Positions 45,738 through 54,591 of a DNA stretch of 64,000 nucleotides are shown piece by piece. The stretch lies in the NCBI GenBank assembly GCA_030651695.1, contig JAUSCD010000031.1, forward strand, positions 1 to 64,000. Direction: 5' to 3'. Position numbers and translations under genes: made by a program. Within the stretch, counting starts at the first letter, position 1. Each line of letters opens with the position of its first letter. Source of the stretch: Pseudohongiella sp. (GTDB lineage Bacteria > Pseudomonadota > Gammaproteobacteria > Pseudomonadales > Pseudohongiellaceae). The notes beneath the pieces are model-generated. The model searched no databases. It was not told where the DNA came from and saw nothing but the letters and a program-made list of their open reading frames with translations.

Positions 45738-46715
45738 TTATCCTTGTTCGAATGACTCAAGCACCAGACGCAATGTACCGGCATCGATCATACGTAACAC
45801 AACATTGTTCAGGATACTGACCTGGCCATTGTTATTCACTTCAACGCGAGGGATTCTCAGTCTCTGGTCCGCATCTGTAAATGTAGCCATACCGTCTGGC
45901 GCTATTGCCAGCGGGATAATACTCAGAGGGTCTATCTGAAAGACGGTCTGAGCGCCATCTTCTACAACACGCATGGTCAGGCTCAGATTTCCGAGTGCGC
46001 CAGCGTCTACATAAGTATTAAGACGTGAACTGCTGTACTCAAACACATGCAGTGCTGAGCTGTAGCGATCCGTACGGTAGGCGTTCAGCAGCACCAGGTT
46101 TTTTTCCAGAGGCGCAGGGTCTGTCGCCGTATTAAAGTCCCTCACTGGCATCTGTGTAATGGCACTGCTGACCGCAATAACAGACAGCGCATTAATGCGA
46201 TCGGCCACATCCATACCATCGCCCAGAACACGCGCGAAAACAGTAAAACCGCTATTCTGTTGATCCAGATTCGCTGAGTTGTCGGTCAGATTTATAAACC
46301 ACTGGCTGGTGGCACTGTCTGGCAGATCACCAATTTTAGCCATCGCCAGCGTACCACGTGTATTAGAGACACCCGGCTCGTTCACCACAGTCGGGCCAAC
46401 CGGAATCAGGGCCGGACCACATGCCGGCGGCAGCTGCGTACCGGCACAGTCACCAACCCATTTATGTGAGCCGGCCTGAATCACGAAATTGTTATCCAGT
46501 CTATGCACGACCAGACGGGCGAAATCACCGCGATCCACGTAACCCAGAAAATTGGCAACTGTTGCGGGTGCTACGTCCTGCAACAATTCGACAGTGAAAT
46601 CACCATATGTCGTACTCACTCGAACAAAAGGCTCGGCCAGTGCGGATTGTGTGCCGGCTGACAGCAGCGCTGCCGCTAACAAACTCTTGATTACTGCTGA
46701 TCGCAAAAACTTCAT
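45738..46715 (-). CDS. Exported cyclophilin-type peptidyl-prolyl isomerase with C-terminal extension
   Basis: From the ATG at 46715 (AGGAG upstream) the 325-aa protein has a signal peptide (KFLRSAVIKSLLAAALLSAG..ALA) and a cyclophilin domain to about residue 215. Motifs are VELLQDVAPATVANFLGYVD, VVHRLDNNFVIQAG, NTRGTLAMAKIGDLPDSATSQWFIN and FTVFARVLGDGMDV. A catalytic-site insertion with two Cys (DCAGTQLPPACG) is unusual. About 110 extra C-terminal residues form a beta-rich domain I do not recognise. The protein should speed proline isomerisation in the periplasm. It reads in the same direction as lipA, 38 bp downstream of it. Confidence 0.88.
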   Translation of the reverse strand: MKFLRSAVIKSLLAAALLSAGTQSALAEPFVRVSTTYGDFTVELLQDVAPATVANFLGYVDRGDFARLVVHRLDNNFVIQAGSHKWVGDCAGTQLPPACGPALIPVGPTVVNEPGVSNTRGTLAMAKIGDLPDSATSQWFINLTDNSANLDQQNSGFTVFARVLGDGMDVADRINALSVIAVSSAITQMPVRDFNTATDPAPLEKNLVLLNAYRTDRYSSALHVFEYSSSRLNTYVDAGALGNLSLTMRVVEDGAQTVFQIDPLSIIPLAIAPDGMATFTDADQRLRIPRVEVNNNGQVSILNNVVLRMIDAGTLRLVLESFEQG

Positions 46716-46753
46716 GCCTGCTCCTGTTGTACTCACAACGGTGTCCTGTCCGA

Positions 46754-47731
46754 TTACTTGACCGCTTCGCCAGCAGCCTGTTTATCCGCATGGTATGAGG
46801 AACGTACCATCGGCCCACTGGCAACCTGTTTAAAACCCAGTGCTTCGCCAAAAATGCGTAACTCTTCGAACTCATCCGGATGCACAAAACGTGCAACCGG
46901 CAAGTGATTCCTGCTCGGCTGCAGGTATTGACCCAATGTGATCATATCCACATTGTGGGCACGCAGATCCTGCAGCACCTGCATCACCTCTTCTTTGGTT
47001 TCGCCGAGCCCCAGCATCAGACCGGATTTGGTCGGCACATCAGGCACACGAGCTTTGTACTGCTTGAGCAGATCCAGCGACCACTGATAGTCCGCACCCG
47101 GACGAGCCTGTTTATACAAACGCGGCACGGTTTCCAGATTGTGATTAAACACATCCGGCGGCGTCAGTTCAAGGATATCCAGCGCCGCACGCATACGCCC
47201 ACGGAAATCAGGCACCAACACCTCTACCTTGATAGAAGGGTTATAGCGCCGCGTTTCGGTAATGCAATGGGCAATATGCTGTGCCCCGCTATCTTTCAGG
47301 TCATCGCGATCTACCGAAGTAATCACCACATACTTCAGGCCCATCTCGGAAATTGCCTGCGCCAGTTCGCGCGGCTCATTTTCATCCAGAGGTTTGGGCT
47401 TGCCATGTGCGACATCGCAGAATGGGCAGCGGCGGGTACATATCTCGCCCATTACCATAAATGTGGCGGTGCCATTGCTGAAACACTCACCCAGATTCGG
47501 GCAGGAAGCTTCTTCACAGACTGATGCCAGCTTGTGTTTCCTGAGCTGCTCTTTGATCTGGGCAATTTTCGGTGAAGCGGGAATACGCACACGAATCCAG
47601 TCAGGTTTGACTGGCAATTCGACCGTGGGAATTACCTTTACGGGAATTCTTGCCACTTTTTCAGCACCGCGAAGTTTTTCACCTTCTACCAGTACATTAC
47701 GCCTGGTAGGCATTTCCTGTTGCGTTGACAT
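46754..47731 (-). CDS. lipA: Lipoyl synthase
   Basis: LipA is the radical-SAM enzyme that inserts two sulfurs into octanoylated domains of pyruvate and 2-oxoglutarate dehydrogenases. The 325-aa protein has the auxiliary cluster cysteines ([12 protein letters not shown]), the radical SAM motif CTRRCPFC and the C-terminal RSSYHA. The ATG at 47731 has GGAG 10 nt before it and lies 4 bp after the lipB stop; an in-frame start at 47776 would overlap lipB. It closes the proA-to-lipA series of the opposite strand. Confidence 0.97.
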   Translation of the reverse strand: MSTQQEMPTRRNVLVEGEKLRGAEKVARIPVKVIPTVELPVKPDWIRVRIPASPKIAQIKEQLRKHKLASVCEEASCPNLGECFSNGTATFMVMGEICTRRCPFCDVAHGKPKPLDENEPRELAQAISEMGLKYVVITSVDRDDLKDSGAQHIAHCITETRRYNPSIKVEVLVPDFRGRMRAALDILELTPPDVFNHNLETVPRLYKQARPGADYQWSLDLLKQYKARVPDVPTKSGLMLGLGETKEEVMQVLQDLRAHNVDMITLGQYLQPSRNHLPVARFVHPDEFEELRIFGEALGFKQVASGPMVRSSYHADKQAAGEAVK

Positions 47732-47735
47732 GAGG

Positions 47736-48410
47736 TCACAGCTCCTGCCTGACATCGATCCAGCTATACGGTCCAAGCTGCATCATCAAATGCTGCAGCA
47801 CCAGTTTTTCCATAGTTTCCATCAAAAGCTCCGGCGTGTTTCCTGGCGCCTTTTCGGGCGCCAGGTCTATCACTTGAGTAACTGCCAGCCCTTGATAACC
47901 ACATGGGTTGATTCGGGTAAAGGGTTCAAGGTCCATGGCCACATTCAAACTCATGCCATGGTAGGAACAACCGCGCCTGATGCGTAAGCCCAGAGATGCA
48001 ATCTTGGACTCGCCGACATAAACACCGGGCGCGCCAGCTTTAAGACCGGCTTCAATTTTTACAGCTGACAGGGCTTCAATTATCGCAAGCTCTATCATGC
48101 TGACCAGTTCACGCACACCGATACCGGCGCGACGCACATCAATCAATAGATATACCACCAACTGCCCGGGGCCGTGATAGGTCACCTGCCCGCCACGATC
48201 GATCTGCACGACCGGAATATCACCGGGCGCCAGCACATGCTCGGCTTTGCCAGCCTGCCCTTGAGTGAACACCGGACGATGGGATAACACCCAGAGTTCG
48301 TCCGGGGCATGTTCCTGTCGCGTACTGGTGAAAGACTGCATGGCGCGCCAGATCGGCTCGTAATCAGTCAAACCGAGCTGGCGGATGATCAGACTGCCTT
48401 TTTGGCTCAT
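47736..48410 (-). CDS. lipB: Octanoyl-[acyl carrier protein]:protein octanoyltransferase
   Basis: LipB moves octanoyl from ACP to the lipoyl domains, the step before LipA. The 224-aa protein has [19 protein letters not shown], the catalytic Lys in [22 protein letters not shown] and a following [14 protein letters not shown] containing the active-site Cys. Its ATG overlaps the ybeD stop (ATGA, 48407-48410), as in many gammaproteobacteria. Confidence 0.96.
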   Translation of the reverse strand: MSQKGSLIIRQLGLTDYEPIWRAMQSFTSTRQEHAPDELWVLSHRPVFTQGQAGKAEHVLAPGDIPVVQIDRGGQVTYHGPGQLVVYLLIDVRRAGIGVRELVSMIELAIIEALSAVKIEAGLKAGAPGVYVGESKIASLGLRIRRGCSYHGMSLNVAMDLEPFTRINPCGYQGLAVTQVIDLAPEKAPGNTPELLMETMEKLVLQHLMMQLGPYSWIDVRQEL

Positions 48411-48694
48411 AACACCAGCTTTACAGCTGCCAGTTTTTTCAGATCTGCAAACAGATTCTCAAGCTGCTCAACACCGGTTGCTTCAATCTCAATGGTCAAA
48501 GCCACAAAGTTTCCTTTGGCGCTGGGACGCGCGGTGACATGCTCATCTTTGACATCCGACGCATGCTGGCGAAAAACTGCCAGCACTTCAATATGGAAGT
48601 GCTCATGCGCTTCGCCCATCACCTTGACAGGGTATCTGCACGGAAACTCAATGCGCGGAGCGTTGGGTGTATTTTCGGTCGTAAAATTCTGCAT
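48407..48694 (-). CDS. ybeD: YbeD (DUF493) family protein
   Basis: YbeD is a small conserved protein of ACT-like ferredoxin fold, possibly an allosteric partner in lipoate metabolism; function unproven. The 95-aa copy shows [20 protein letters not shown] and [20 protein letters not shown]. It lies in its usual place between dacA and lipB and overlaps lipB by 4 bp. Confidence 0.93.
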   Translation of the reverse strand: MQNFTTENTPNAPRIEFPCRYPVKVMGEAHEHFHIEVLAVFRQHASDVKDEHVTARPSAKGNFVALTIEIEATGVEQLENLFADLKKLAAVKLVL

Positions 48695-48712
48695 GGTTAT
48701 TTAATCTGAAAT

Positions 48713-49945
48713 TCAGGAGAACAGCCCCATGAAGAATAAAGTGAGTGCATCCAGCAGACGTTTTAACAGGCCACCACGTTCAACACCCTGCAGCGCTACC
48801 ACGTTGCCGCTGTACAACACTTCGTCGCCCAATGTGATATTTACAGTACCTAATACCTGGCCTTGCTCAATAGCACCACGCAGGGTTTCTTCAGTATTCA
48901 GTGTTGCTACCAGATCACCGGCGCGGCCACGGGGAATAGTCAGCCAGACTTCGTTTTCGACGCCGACGGCGACGTTGTTTTCTTTGGCAGACCATACCCG
49001 CAGTGACTCCAGAGACTGGCCAGCGTCGTAAAGTTTATGTGTTTCAAAAAAGCGGAAACCGTAGCTTAACAGCTTCTGGGTTTCAACTGCGCGCGCTTCT
49101 TCGCTCGCAGTGCCCATCACAACAGAAATCAGACGCATGCCGTCCCGCTGTGCCGAAGCCACCAGACAAAAACCCGCAGGTGTCGTCCAGCCGGTTTTCA
49201 TACCATCGACGGTGTTATCACGGAACAACAGAGTATTACGGTTGGACTGACGAATGCCGTTGAATGTGAATTCTCGTTCGGCGTACATACGATAGTGCAC
49301 CGGATGCTCAAGAATCTTCACTCGCGCCAGCGTCGCCAGGTCGCGCGCTGACATCAGATTGGTTTCGCCGGTGTCATCCAGGCCACTGGAATTGACAAAA
49401 TATGAGCTGTTCATGCCGAGTCTGCGCGCATGCTGATTCATCAGATCGGCAAAAGCTTCTTCGCTGCCGGCGATGTGCTCAGCCATCGCAACACTGGCAT
49501 CGTTGCCAGACTGAATAATGATACCGCGCATCAGATCTTCTACGCGCACATAGCTGTTTACATCGACGAAGGTCTTGGAACCTTGTGTACGCCAGGCCCT
49601 TTCGCTGATAAAAACCTGGTCATCCAGCGTGAGATTGCCGTTATCGATTTCATACTCAGCCACGTACGCCGTCATGATTTTTGTCAGACTGGCAGGCGGT
49701 AAAGCTTCATCAGAGTTCTGCTCCATGATGATATGGCCCGTAGCCGCGTCAATCAGGATATAACTGCTGGCTGCTATTTCAGGCGCACGGGGCGTTATCG
49801 CAACCGGTGCCGCAGCGGTCGGTCTGGGGACTTGGGCTGACGTCATCATGCTGGAACTGAGTGCTACAGACGCTGCCAGCATCAGTGCCAGATAGCGGCG
49901 CCATGTGCCCGTTGCGGTGTCGTTGTACTGCGTAGACTTGTTCAT
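48713..49945 (-). CDS. dacA: D-alanyl-D-alanine carboxypeptidase (PBP5/6 type)
   Basis: DacA trims the terminal D-Ala of peptidoglycan pentapeptides in the periplasm. The 410-aa protein has a signal peptide (to about residue 37) and the three active-site motifs SxxK (Ser86-Leu-Thr-Lys89), SGN in QSGNDASVAM and KTG in DGMKTGWT. A C-terminal beta domain ends in a hydrophobic/amphipathic membrane anchor (LLDALTLFFMGLF). It sits in the cell-wall cluster between rlpA and ybeD. Confidence 0.96.
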   Translation of the reverse strand: MNKSTQYNDTATGTWRRYLALMLAASVALSSSMMTSAQVPRPTAAAPVAITPRAPEIAASSYILIDAATGHIIMEQNSDEALPPASLTKIMTAYVAEYEIDNGNLTLDDQVFISERAWRTQGSKTFVDVNSYVRVEDLMRGIIIQSGNDASVAMAEHIAGSEEAFADLMNQHARRLGMNSSYFVNSSGLDDTGETNLMSARDLATLARVKILEHPVHYRMYAEREFTFNGIRQSNRNTLLFRDNTVDGMKTGWTTPAGFCLVASAQRDGMRLISVVMGTASEEARAVETQKLLSYGFRFFETHKLYDAGQSLESLRVWSAKENNVAVGVENEVWLTIPRGRAGDLVATLNTEETLRGAIEQGQVLGTVNITLGDEVLYSGNVVALQGVERGGLLKRLLDALTLFFMGLFS

Positions 49946-49983
49946 GCATTCAATCCCGTTTCGTATGTTTGATCTTAAGTCGT

Positions 49984-50853
49984 TTATTCTTCAACCACAT
50001 AGGGTTGACCCAGATTTGCGGACTGCATCAGCGCTGAAATACGTTCGATTTCTCTGGAGTCAGATATGGGGCCGACCCTGACGCGATGCAACTGCTGATT
50101 TGAACTTTGTCCCTGCACAGATCGGATAATCACCGGCATACCGGTCAGTCCGCGCAGGCGGTCCGAGAGCCGCTGCGCGGCATTCAGGTCAGAAAATGCA
50201 CCCGCTTGCAGGTATCGGTTGCTGCCGCCGGCAGTCGCCACTGTTAACGGTGCTGATGACGCGGTATTCCCGGCCAGAATGACATTCTGTTGCCCGGCCA
50301 CAATCGATTCGACATGAACCAGTGCCGTGCCCCTGTCAGCAAACCCGAGTTTGTAAGCAGCGGCATAAGACAGATCGAGAATTCTGTCGTTGTGAAACGG
50401 ACCCCTATCATTAATACGCACAATGATGCTGCGTTGATTTTCCAGATTTGTCACTCTGGCAAAACTGGGTATGGGCAGACTGATATGCGCGGCTGACACC
50501 TGATACATATCGAATACTTCGCCGTTTGAGGTGTCATGACCATGGAATTTTTCACCATACCAGGACGCCAGCCCGGTCTGCTGAAAACCTTCCTCTGTCT
50601 GCAACACATGGTAAGTGCGGCCATTGACCCGGTAAGGCGACCGGTTTCCCGCCATAGTCCGGTTGACCGGCACAGGCACTACATCGCGAATCCGCGAAAC
50701 GTCGAGAGGTGCTGACGGCGCCCTGTCCTGATTGATGCTGTAGCGACCGGCGTTGGCAACGGGCTCCGGCGATGCAGAGGGAGACACGGGCGCACTGCGG
50801 CAGGCGGCAAGTACAACCAGACTTAATGACAACAGAAATAATCGATAATTCAA
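49984..50853 (-). CDS. rlpA: RlpA, septal lytic transglycosylase lipoprotein with SPOR domain
   Basis: RlpA is an outer-membrane lipoprotein; in Pseudomonas it cleaves denuded glycan strands at the septum. It has a short lipoprotein signal ending LAAC, a double-psi beta-barrel domain (GLASWYGEKFHGHDTSNGE, then VRINDRGPFHNDRILDLSYAAA with the catalytic Asp) and a C-terminal SPOR domain (YLQAGAFSDLNAAQRLSDRL). The best start is a TTG at 50853 with AAGG just upstream, giving 289 aa; the frame is open to 50892. It follows mrdA directly, although rodA and mltB usually lie between. Confidence 0.9.
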   Translation of the reverse strand: MNYRLFLLSLSLVVLAACRSAPVSPSASPEPVANAGRYSINQDRAPSAPLDVSRIRDVVPVPVNRTMAGNRSPYRVNGRTYHVLQTEEGFQQTGLASWYGEKFHGHDTSNGEVFDMYQVSAAHISLPIPSFARVTNLENQRSIIVRINDRGPFHNDRILDLSYAAAYKLGFADRGTALVHVESIVAGQQNVILAGNTASSAPLTVATAGGSNRYLQAGAFSDLNAAQRLSDRLRGLTGMPVIIRSVQGQSSNQQLHRVRVGPISDSREIERISALMQSANLGQPYVVEE

Positions 50854-50949
50854 TGCCTTATCTCTTTGAGTCAATAGCAGGCAAAAACTCACTACAAGCC
50901 TGCTGATGGGTTTGCCAAGCCGTTATAAAAACGGCCTCATGTTAACGCT

Positions 50950-52914
50950 TTAGGGATTGCTTGTCAGTAACAGGCTGTCTGCGTTAGCGGCCTCTTTCTC
51001 GAGCAAAGGCAGCATATAAGCATCCAGAACCTCACGTGCCAGCGGACCACCTACAGAGCTGCCGCCCTCGCCATTTTCAACAAAAACAGCCACGGCAATG
51101 CGTGATCTTGGTGACGCGTCGAACGCGATAAACATGGCGTGGTTCAGGTGATCATCATTTGTGTCTGTACGCTCTGTCCTGTTGCCGCGCGCATCCACCT
51201 GAAATCCTACAACCTGAGCCGTACCTGATTTACCACCCATGGGGTACGCCAGCGGTTTGGCACCCGCTACAAAAGGATAAGCCGTGCCTTCGTGACGCCG
51301 GTTATTACGATCGTAGGGTTTGCTGACAGTGTGTTCCATGGCTTTACGCACCAGTGCTATCTGCTCGCCAGGGGGCAACAGCGGTTGCGCCACCTCCTCA
51401 CCGTCAAACAATATATCTGCAAAATCATCGGCAGCCCCGTCCTGCACAGCTTTAAGGAAACGCGGACGTTTGAAAACACCATGGTTAGCGATGGTTGCGA
51501 CAGCACTCGCCATCTGTAATGTAGTGGCCTGGAACATACCGTTACCGAAACCTTCTGCCGGCGTCTCGCCCGGATACCAGGGTTCATTTTTAGTAGCTCG
51601 CTTCCAGGCTGGTGAGGGCACAATTCCGCGATTGGCCTCTGGCACGTCGATACTTGCGTTAACACCAAAACCCCAGGTCAGCAAATAGTCGTGAATGGTC
51701 TGAATACCCAATTCCACAGCGACGTGACTGAAGTAGGTGTTGCAGGATTGGTAAATGGCACGCTCCAGATTGACTGAGCCATGACCAGATTTGTCAACCC
51801 ACCAGGTCCAGTCGTAGTAAGGTCGGGCGCGGCTGGGCAAACGGTAAAAACCCGGATCTGCAATCATGGTATCCGGTGTTACGACGCCGTGATACAGACC
51901 CGCCAGACCAATAAATGGTTTGATGGTCGAGCCAGGTACGCGTGAGTTCACAGCGCGGTTAAACATCGGGGAGTATCGTGACGCGTTCAGCTCAGCCAGT
52001 TGATCACGCGATATGCCGGTTACGAACAGATTGGGGTCATAACCCGGTTTACTGACCATGGCCAGAATACCGCCTGTGGCCGGGTCTATTGCCACAATCG
52101 CTCCACGCCTGTCACCCAAAGCCTGCTCCGCAGCCAGTTGTAGCGACACGTCCAGATGCAATTGAATGTCGCGGCCCGGCTCGGGATCTGTGCGCCCCAG
52201 CACACGGGTCACGCGGCCACGATTATTTTTCTCTACCGTCTCAAAGCCCACACTGCCATGCATAAAATCTTCGTAGGTTTTTTCTATGCCGGTTTTACCG
52301 ATCTGGTTGGTGCCACGGTAATCGCGCACCTGCTCCTCACTCATACGCGTGAGTTCCTCACGGTTGATCTCGGAGACATAACCAATGGCATGGGCAATTG
52401 ACTCGCCATAGGGGTAGTACCGAACCAGTTGTGCCTCAACGGAAATGCCCGGCAACTTATGCTGGTTGACAGCAATGTGCGCAATTTCATCGTCGGTGAG
52501 TTTGAACTTCAAAGGGACAGAGGTGTGTGGCACCGCCCTTCGGCTGAGACGCGTCCGATACTGATCGAGCTCTTCATCTGTGAGGCCGATTTCACGCCGC
52601 AGGAGTTCGACTGACTTTTCAAAGTCTGCTGCAGTTTCGCGTACCACAGTGAGATTGAATATCGGGCGGTTATCTGCCAGCAAATTGCGGTTGCGATCGT
52701 AAATCAGACCACGAGTGGGCGGGATAAACTGCGAGTGAAGACGATTACCTTCTGAACGCTCAGAGTAATAGTCATGGTTATAGAACTGCAGATTGATCAT
52801 CCAGCCGATCAATATCGTCGCCAATACGCAGACAACTCCGCTGGCAACGAACAAACGTCGGTTAAATATCTGGATTTCGTCCTTATGTGCGTCAAGCCTG
52901 AATTTTTTAACCAT
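50950..52914 (-). CDS. mrdA: Penicillin-binding protein 2, elongation transpeptidase
   Basis: PBP2 is the transpeptidase of the rod-shape elongasome. The 654-aa protein (ATG at 52914) has a cytoplasmic lead, one membrane helix (LFVASGVVCVLATILIGWMI), the pedestal domain and a transpeptidase domain. That domain carries SxxK in PGSTIKPFIG, SxN in SCNTYF and KSGT in GGKSGTAQV. A GGGTGG ribosome site precedes the start. It is preceded by rlmH, 147 bp away, and followed by rlpA; its usual partner rodA (mrdB) is not adjacent. Confidence 0.96.
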   Translation of the reverse strand: MVKKFRLDAHKDEIQIFNRRLFVASGVVCVLATILIGWMINLQFYNHDYYSERSEGNRLHSQFIPPTRGLIYDRNRNLLADNRPIFNLTVVRETAADFEKSVELLRREIGLTDEELDQYRTRLSRRAVPHTSVPLKFKLTDDEIAHIAVNQHKLPGISVEAQLVRYYPYGESIAHAIGYVSEINREELTRMSEEQVRDYRGTNQIGKTGIEKTYEDFMHGSVGFETVEKNNRGRVTRVLGRTDPEPGRDIQLHLDVSLQLAAEQALGDRRGAIVAIDPATGGILAMVSKPGYDPNLFVTGISRDQLAELNASRYSPMFNRAVNSRVPGSTIKPFIGLAGLYHGVVTPDTMIADPGFYRLPSRARPYYDWTWWVDKSGHGSVNLERAIYQSCNTYFSHVAVELGIQTIHDYLLTWGFGVNASIDVPEANRGIVPSPAWKRATKNEPWYPGETPAEGFGNGMFQATTLQMASAVATIANHGVFKRPRFLKAVQDGAADDFADILFDGEEVAQPLLPPGEQIALVRKAMEHTVSKPYDRNNRRHEGTAYPFVAGAKPLAYPMGGKSGTAQVVGFQVDARGNRTERTDTNDDHLNHAMFIAFDASPRSRIAVAVFVENGEGGSSVGGPLAREVLDAYMLPLLEKEAANADSLLLTSNP

Positions 52915-53061
52915 GGCCACCCGGTTCAATTACCTGTCTCAAAAACGCGCGAATTGCTTATATGACAGGTATTTGGGAGATAAGTTTACATGTCTTTCTT
53001 AATCTGTAAAGCTTTGGGCTTGATATCTATACGATCGGTCAGTATTTGTCAGTACTACAAG

Positions 53062-53532
53062 TCAGCCACGATGGTAAGGATGTCCCGCCAGCACACTCCA
53101 GACCCGGTAGATTTGCTCCGCGATGACAATTCGGACGAGCGGATGAGGCAAGGTTAATGCTGACAAGGACCAGCGCTCATCCGCCCGGGCCAGACAATCC
53201 TGACTCAAACCGTCAGGACCTCCCACCAACAGACTCAAATGCCGACTATCATCGCGGATAGTTCCGATTCGTGCCGCCATAGCCTCTGTCGTGAATGAGC
53301 GGCCCAGTACATCCAGCGCTACCACATAGTCGCGACTACTCAGGCGGGAAAGCAAAGCTTCGCCCTCCTGTTTCATGGCCTGATGCGGATCGGTGTTTTT
53401 ACTGCGCTTACCAAGAGGTACTTCTATGCAGTTAAAACTGAACTCCGCCGGCAGGCGTTTGCTGTATTCCAGCATACCCTGCTGCACCCAGTCCGGCATG
53501 CGGGTGCCTACGGAGATCAGATTGATTTTCAC
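53062..53532 (-). CDS. rlmH: RlmH, 23S rRNA pseudouridine-1915 N3-methyltransferase
   Basis: RlmH is a SPOUT methyltransferase acting on pseudouridine 1915, one of the bases made by RluD, whose gene is also in this window. The 156-aa protein shows KINLISVGTRMPDWVQQGM, the trefoil-knot SAM site LLVGGPDGLSQD, and the C-terminal LPHPLVRIVIAEQIYRVWSV..HPYHRG. The GTG at 53532 overlaps the rsfS stop (GTGA), and gives the normal family length (155-156 aa). Confidence 0.96.
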   Translation of the reverse strand: MKINLISVGTRMPDWVQQGMLEYSKRLPAEFSFNCIEVPLGKRSKNTDPHQAMKQEGEALLSRLSSRDYVVALDVLGRSFTTEAMAARIGTIRDDSRHLSLLVGGPDGLSQDCLARADERWSLSALTLPHPLVRIVIAEQIYRVWSVLAGHPYHRG

Positions 53533-53885
53533 GGCTCTATGGGTTTTTCTGCTGGTTTGAGTGCTTTGAAATTCCACAGATCTTCCAGACGGTAGAGCGA
53601 ACGTGTGGCAGATAGCATCAGGTGCACAATTACGTCACCAAGATCTACCAGGACCCAGTCGGCTTGCCCACGGCCCTCAATACCTTGTACTTGCACGCCG
53701 GCTTTCTTGGCGTTCACGATAACTTCGTCTGCCATCGCTTTGATATGCGTGCTGGAGGTTCCGGTGCAGATGATCATGCAGTCGGTAATAGCGGTTAAAC
53801 TGCGTACATCAAAGACTTCGATGTGCTGGCCCTTGATGTTATCCAGTGATTCGACGACCAGATCACTGATTTGCTGGGTATCCAA
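53529..53885 (-). CDS. rsfS: RsfS, ribosomal silencing factor
   Basis: RsfS (YbeB/Iojap) binds ribosomal protein L14 and blocks subunit joining in starvation. The 118-aa protein has DIKGQHIEVFDVRSL-like sequence, ICTGTSSTHIKAMADEV and WVLVDLGDVIVHLM. The start is a TTG at 53885, directly after the nadD stop, with AGGAG 10 nt upstream inside nadD. It overlaps rlmH by GTGA. Confidence 0.95.
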   Translation of the reverse strand: MDTQQISDLVVESLDNIKGQHIEVFDVRSLTAITDCMIICTGTSSTHIKAMADEVIVNAKKAGVQVQGIEGRGQADWVLVDLGDVIVHLMLSATRSLYRLEDLWNFKALKPAEKPIEP

Positions 53886-54575
53886 TTATGTATGACTCCT
53901 GCCTGCAGAGCCTGACTCTGCAGGACCTGATACGGTTGAAATATAAAGCCCGTGCCGGCGAATATAAGCCTGCACAGGTTGAGGTACTTGCGCGGGCATG
54001 TCAGCACGCGCCAGCGATTGTCTTATTGCACTGGAAGACACGGGTATATCCAGGTCGTCCAGCATCAATACACGTCCATGCCCGTTACCCGGACTGAACA
54101 ATGAGTTCACATCTGTCACCAGACGCTTGTCAACTTCCTGCGCCAACTCTGCAGGCATCTGAACATTCACATCCGGACGATTGGTCACTGCCAGATGACA
54201 CAAATCGAGCAACTGCCGCCACTGATGCCAGCCCGGCAAACTGTAAAAACTGTCACGCCCCAATATATAGACCAGAATTGCCTGAGGAAATTCATCTACA
54301 AACGAACGCAGCGTATCCACCATGTAGGACACGCCCGGACGTTTCAACTCCCTGTCATCGGCGAGCAGCCTGTTGTCGCCGGCTATTGCCAGCTCAAGCA
54401 TTGCCAGTCGATCTGTGCCCGAAGCACCCGGCTGCGCGCGATGATTCGGGCGCGCGCAGGGCACCATGTGTACAACGTCCAGTGCCAGCTCGTTCAGCGC
54501 CAGGCGCGCTGCCGCCAGGTGGCCTTGATGCACCGGGTCGAACATGCCTCCCATCACACCAATTCTTGCCGGCAG
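53886..54575 (-). CDS. nadD: Nicotinate-nucleotide adenylyltransferase
   Basis: NadD makes nicotinate adenine dinucleotide, the substrate of NadE, whose gene is also here. The nucleotidyltransferase motifs are GGMFDPVHQGHL and, near the C-terminus, IPVSSSAIRQSL. There is no ATG start. The GTG at 54557 would cut off the first beta strand (RIGV) that leads into GGMFDP, so I favour the CTG at 54575 (229 aa), which has AGGAA 6 nt upstream. An ATT at 54563 is another possibility. It follows proA by 16 bp and abuts rsfS. Confidence 0.9.
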   Translation of the reverse strand: MPARIGVMGGMFDPVHQGHLAAARLALNELALDVVHMVPCARPNHRAQPGASGTDRLAMLELAIAGDNRLLADDRELKRPGVSYMVDTLRSFVDEFPQAILVYILGRDSFYSLPGWHQWRQLLDLCHLAVTNRPDVNVQMPAELAQEVDKRLVTDVNSLFSPGNGHGRVLMLDDLDIPVSSSAIRQSLARADMPAQVPQPVQAYIRRHGLYISTVSGPAESGSAGRSHT

Positions 54576-54591
54576 CGGCTGTTCCTGCTGA

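Noticed and set aside
46880-47987. Two long plus-strand frames (over 200 codons) opposite lipA and lipB
   Set aside because: Both lie entirely within well-conserved lipA/lipB coding sequence and have low-complexity, His/Arg-rich translations typical of antisense frames.
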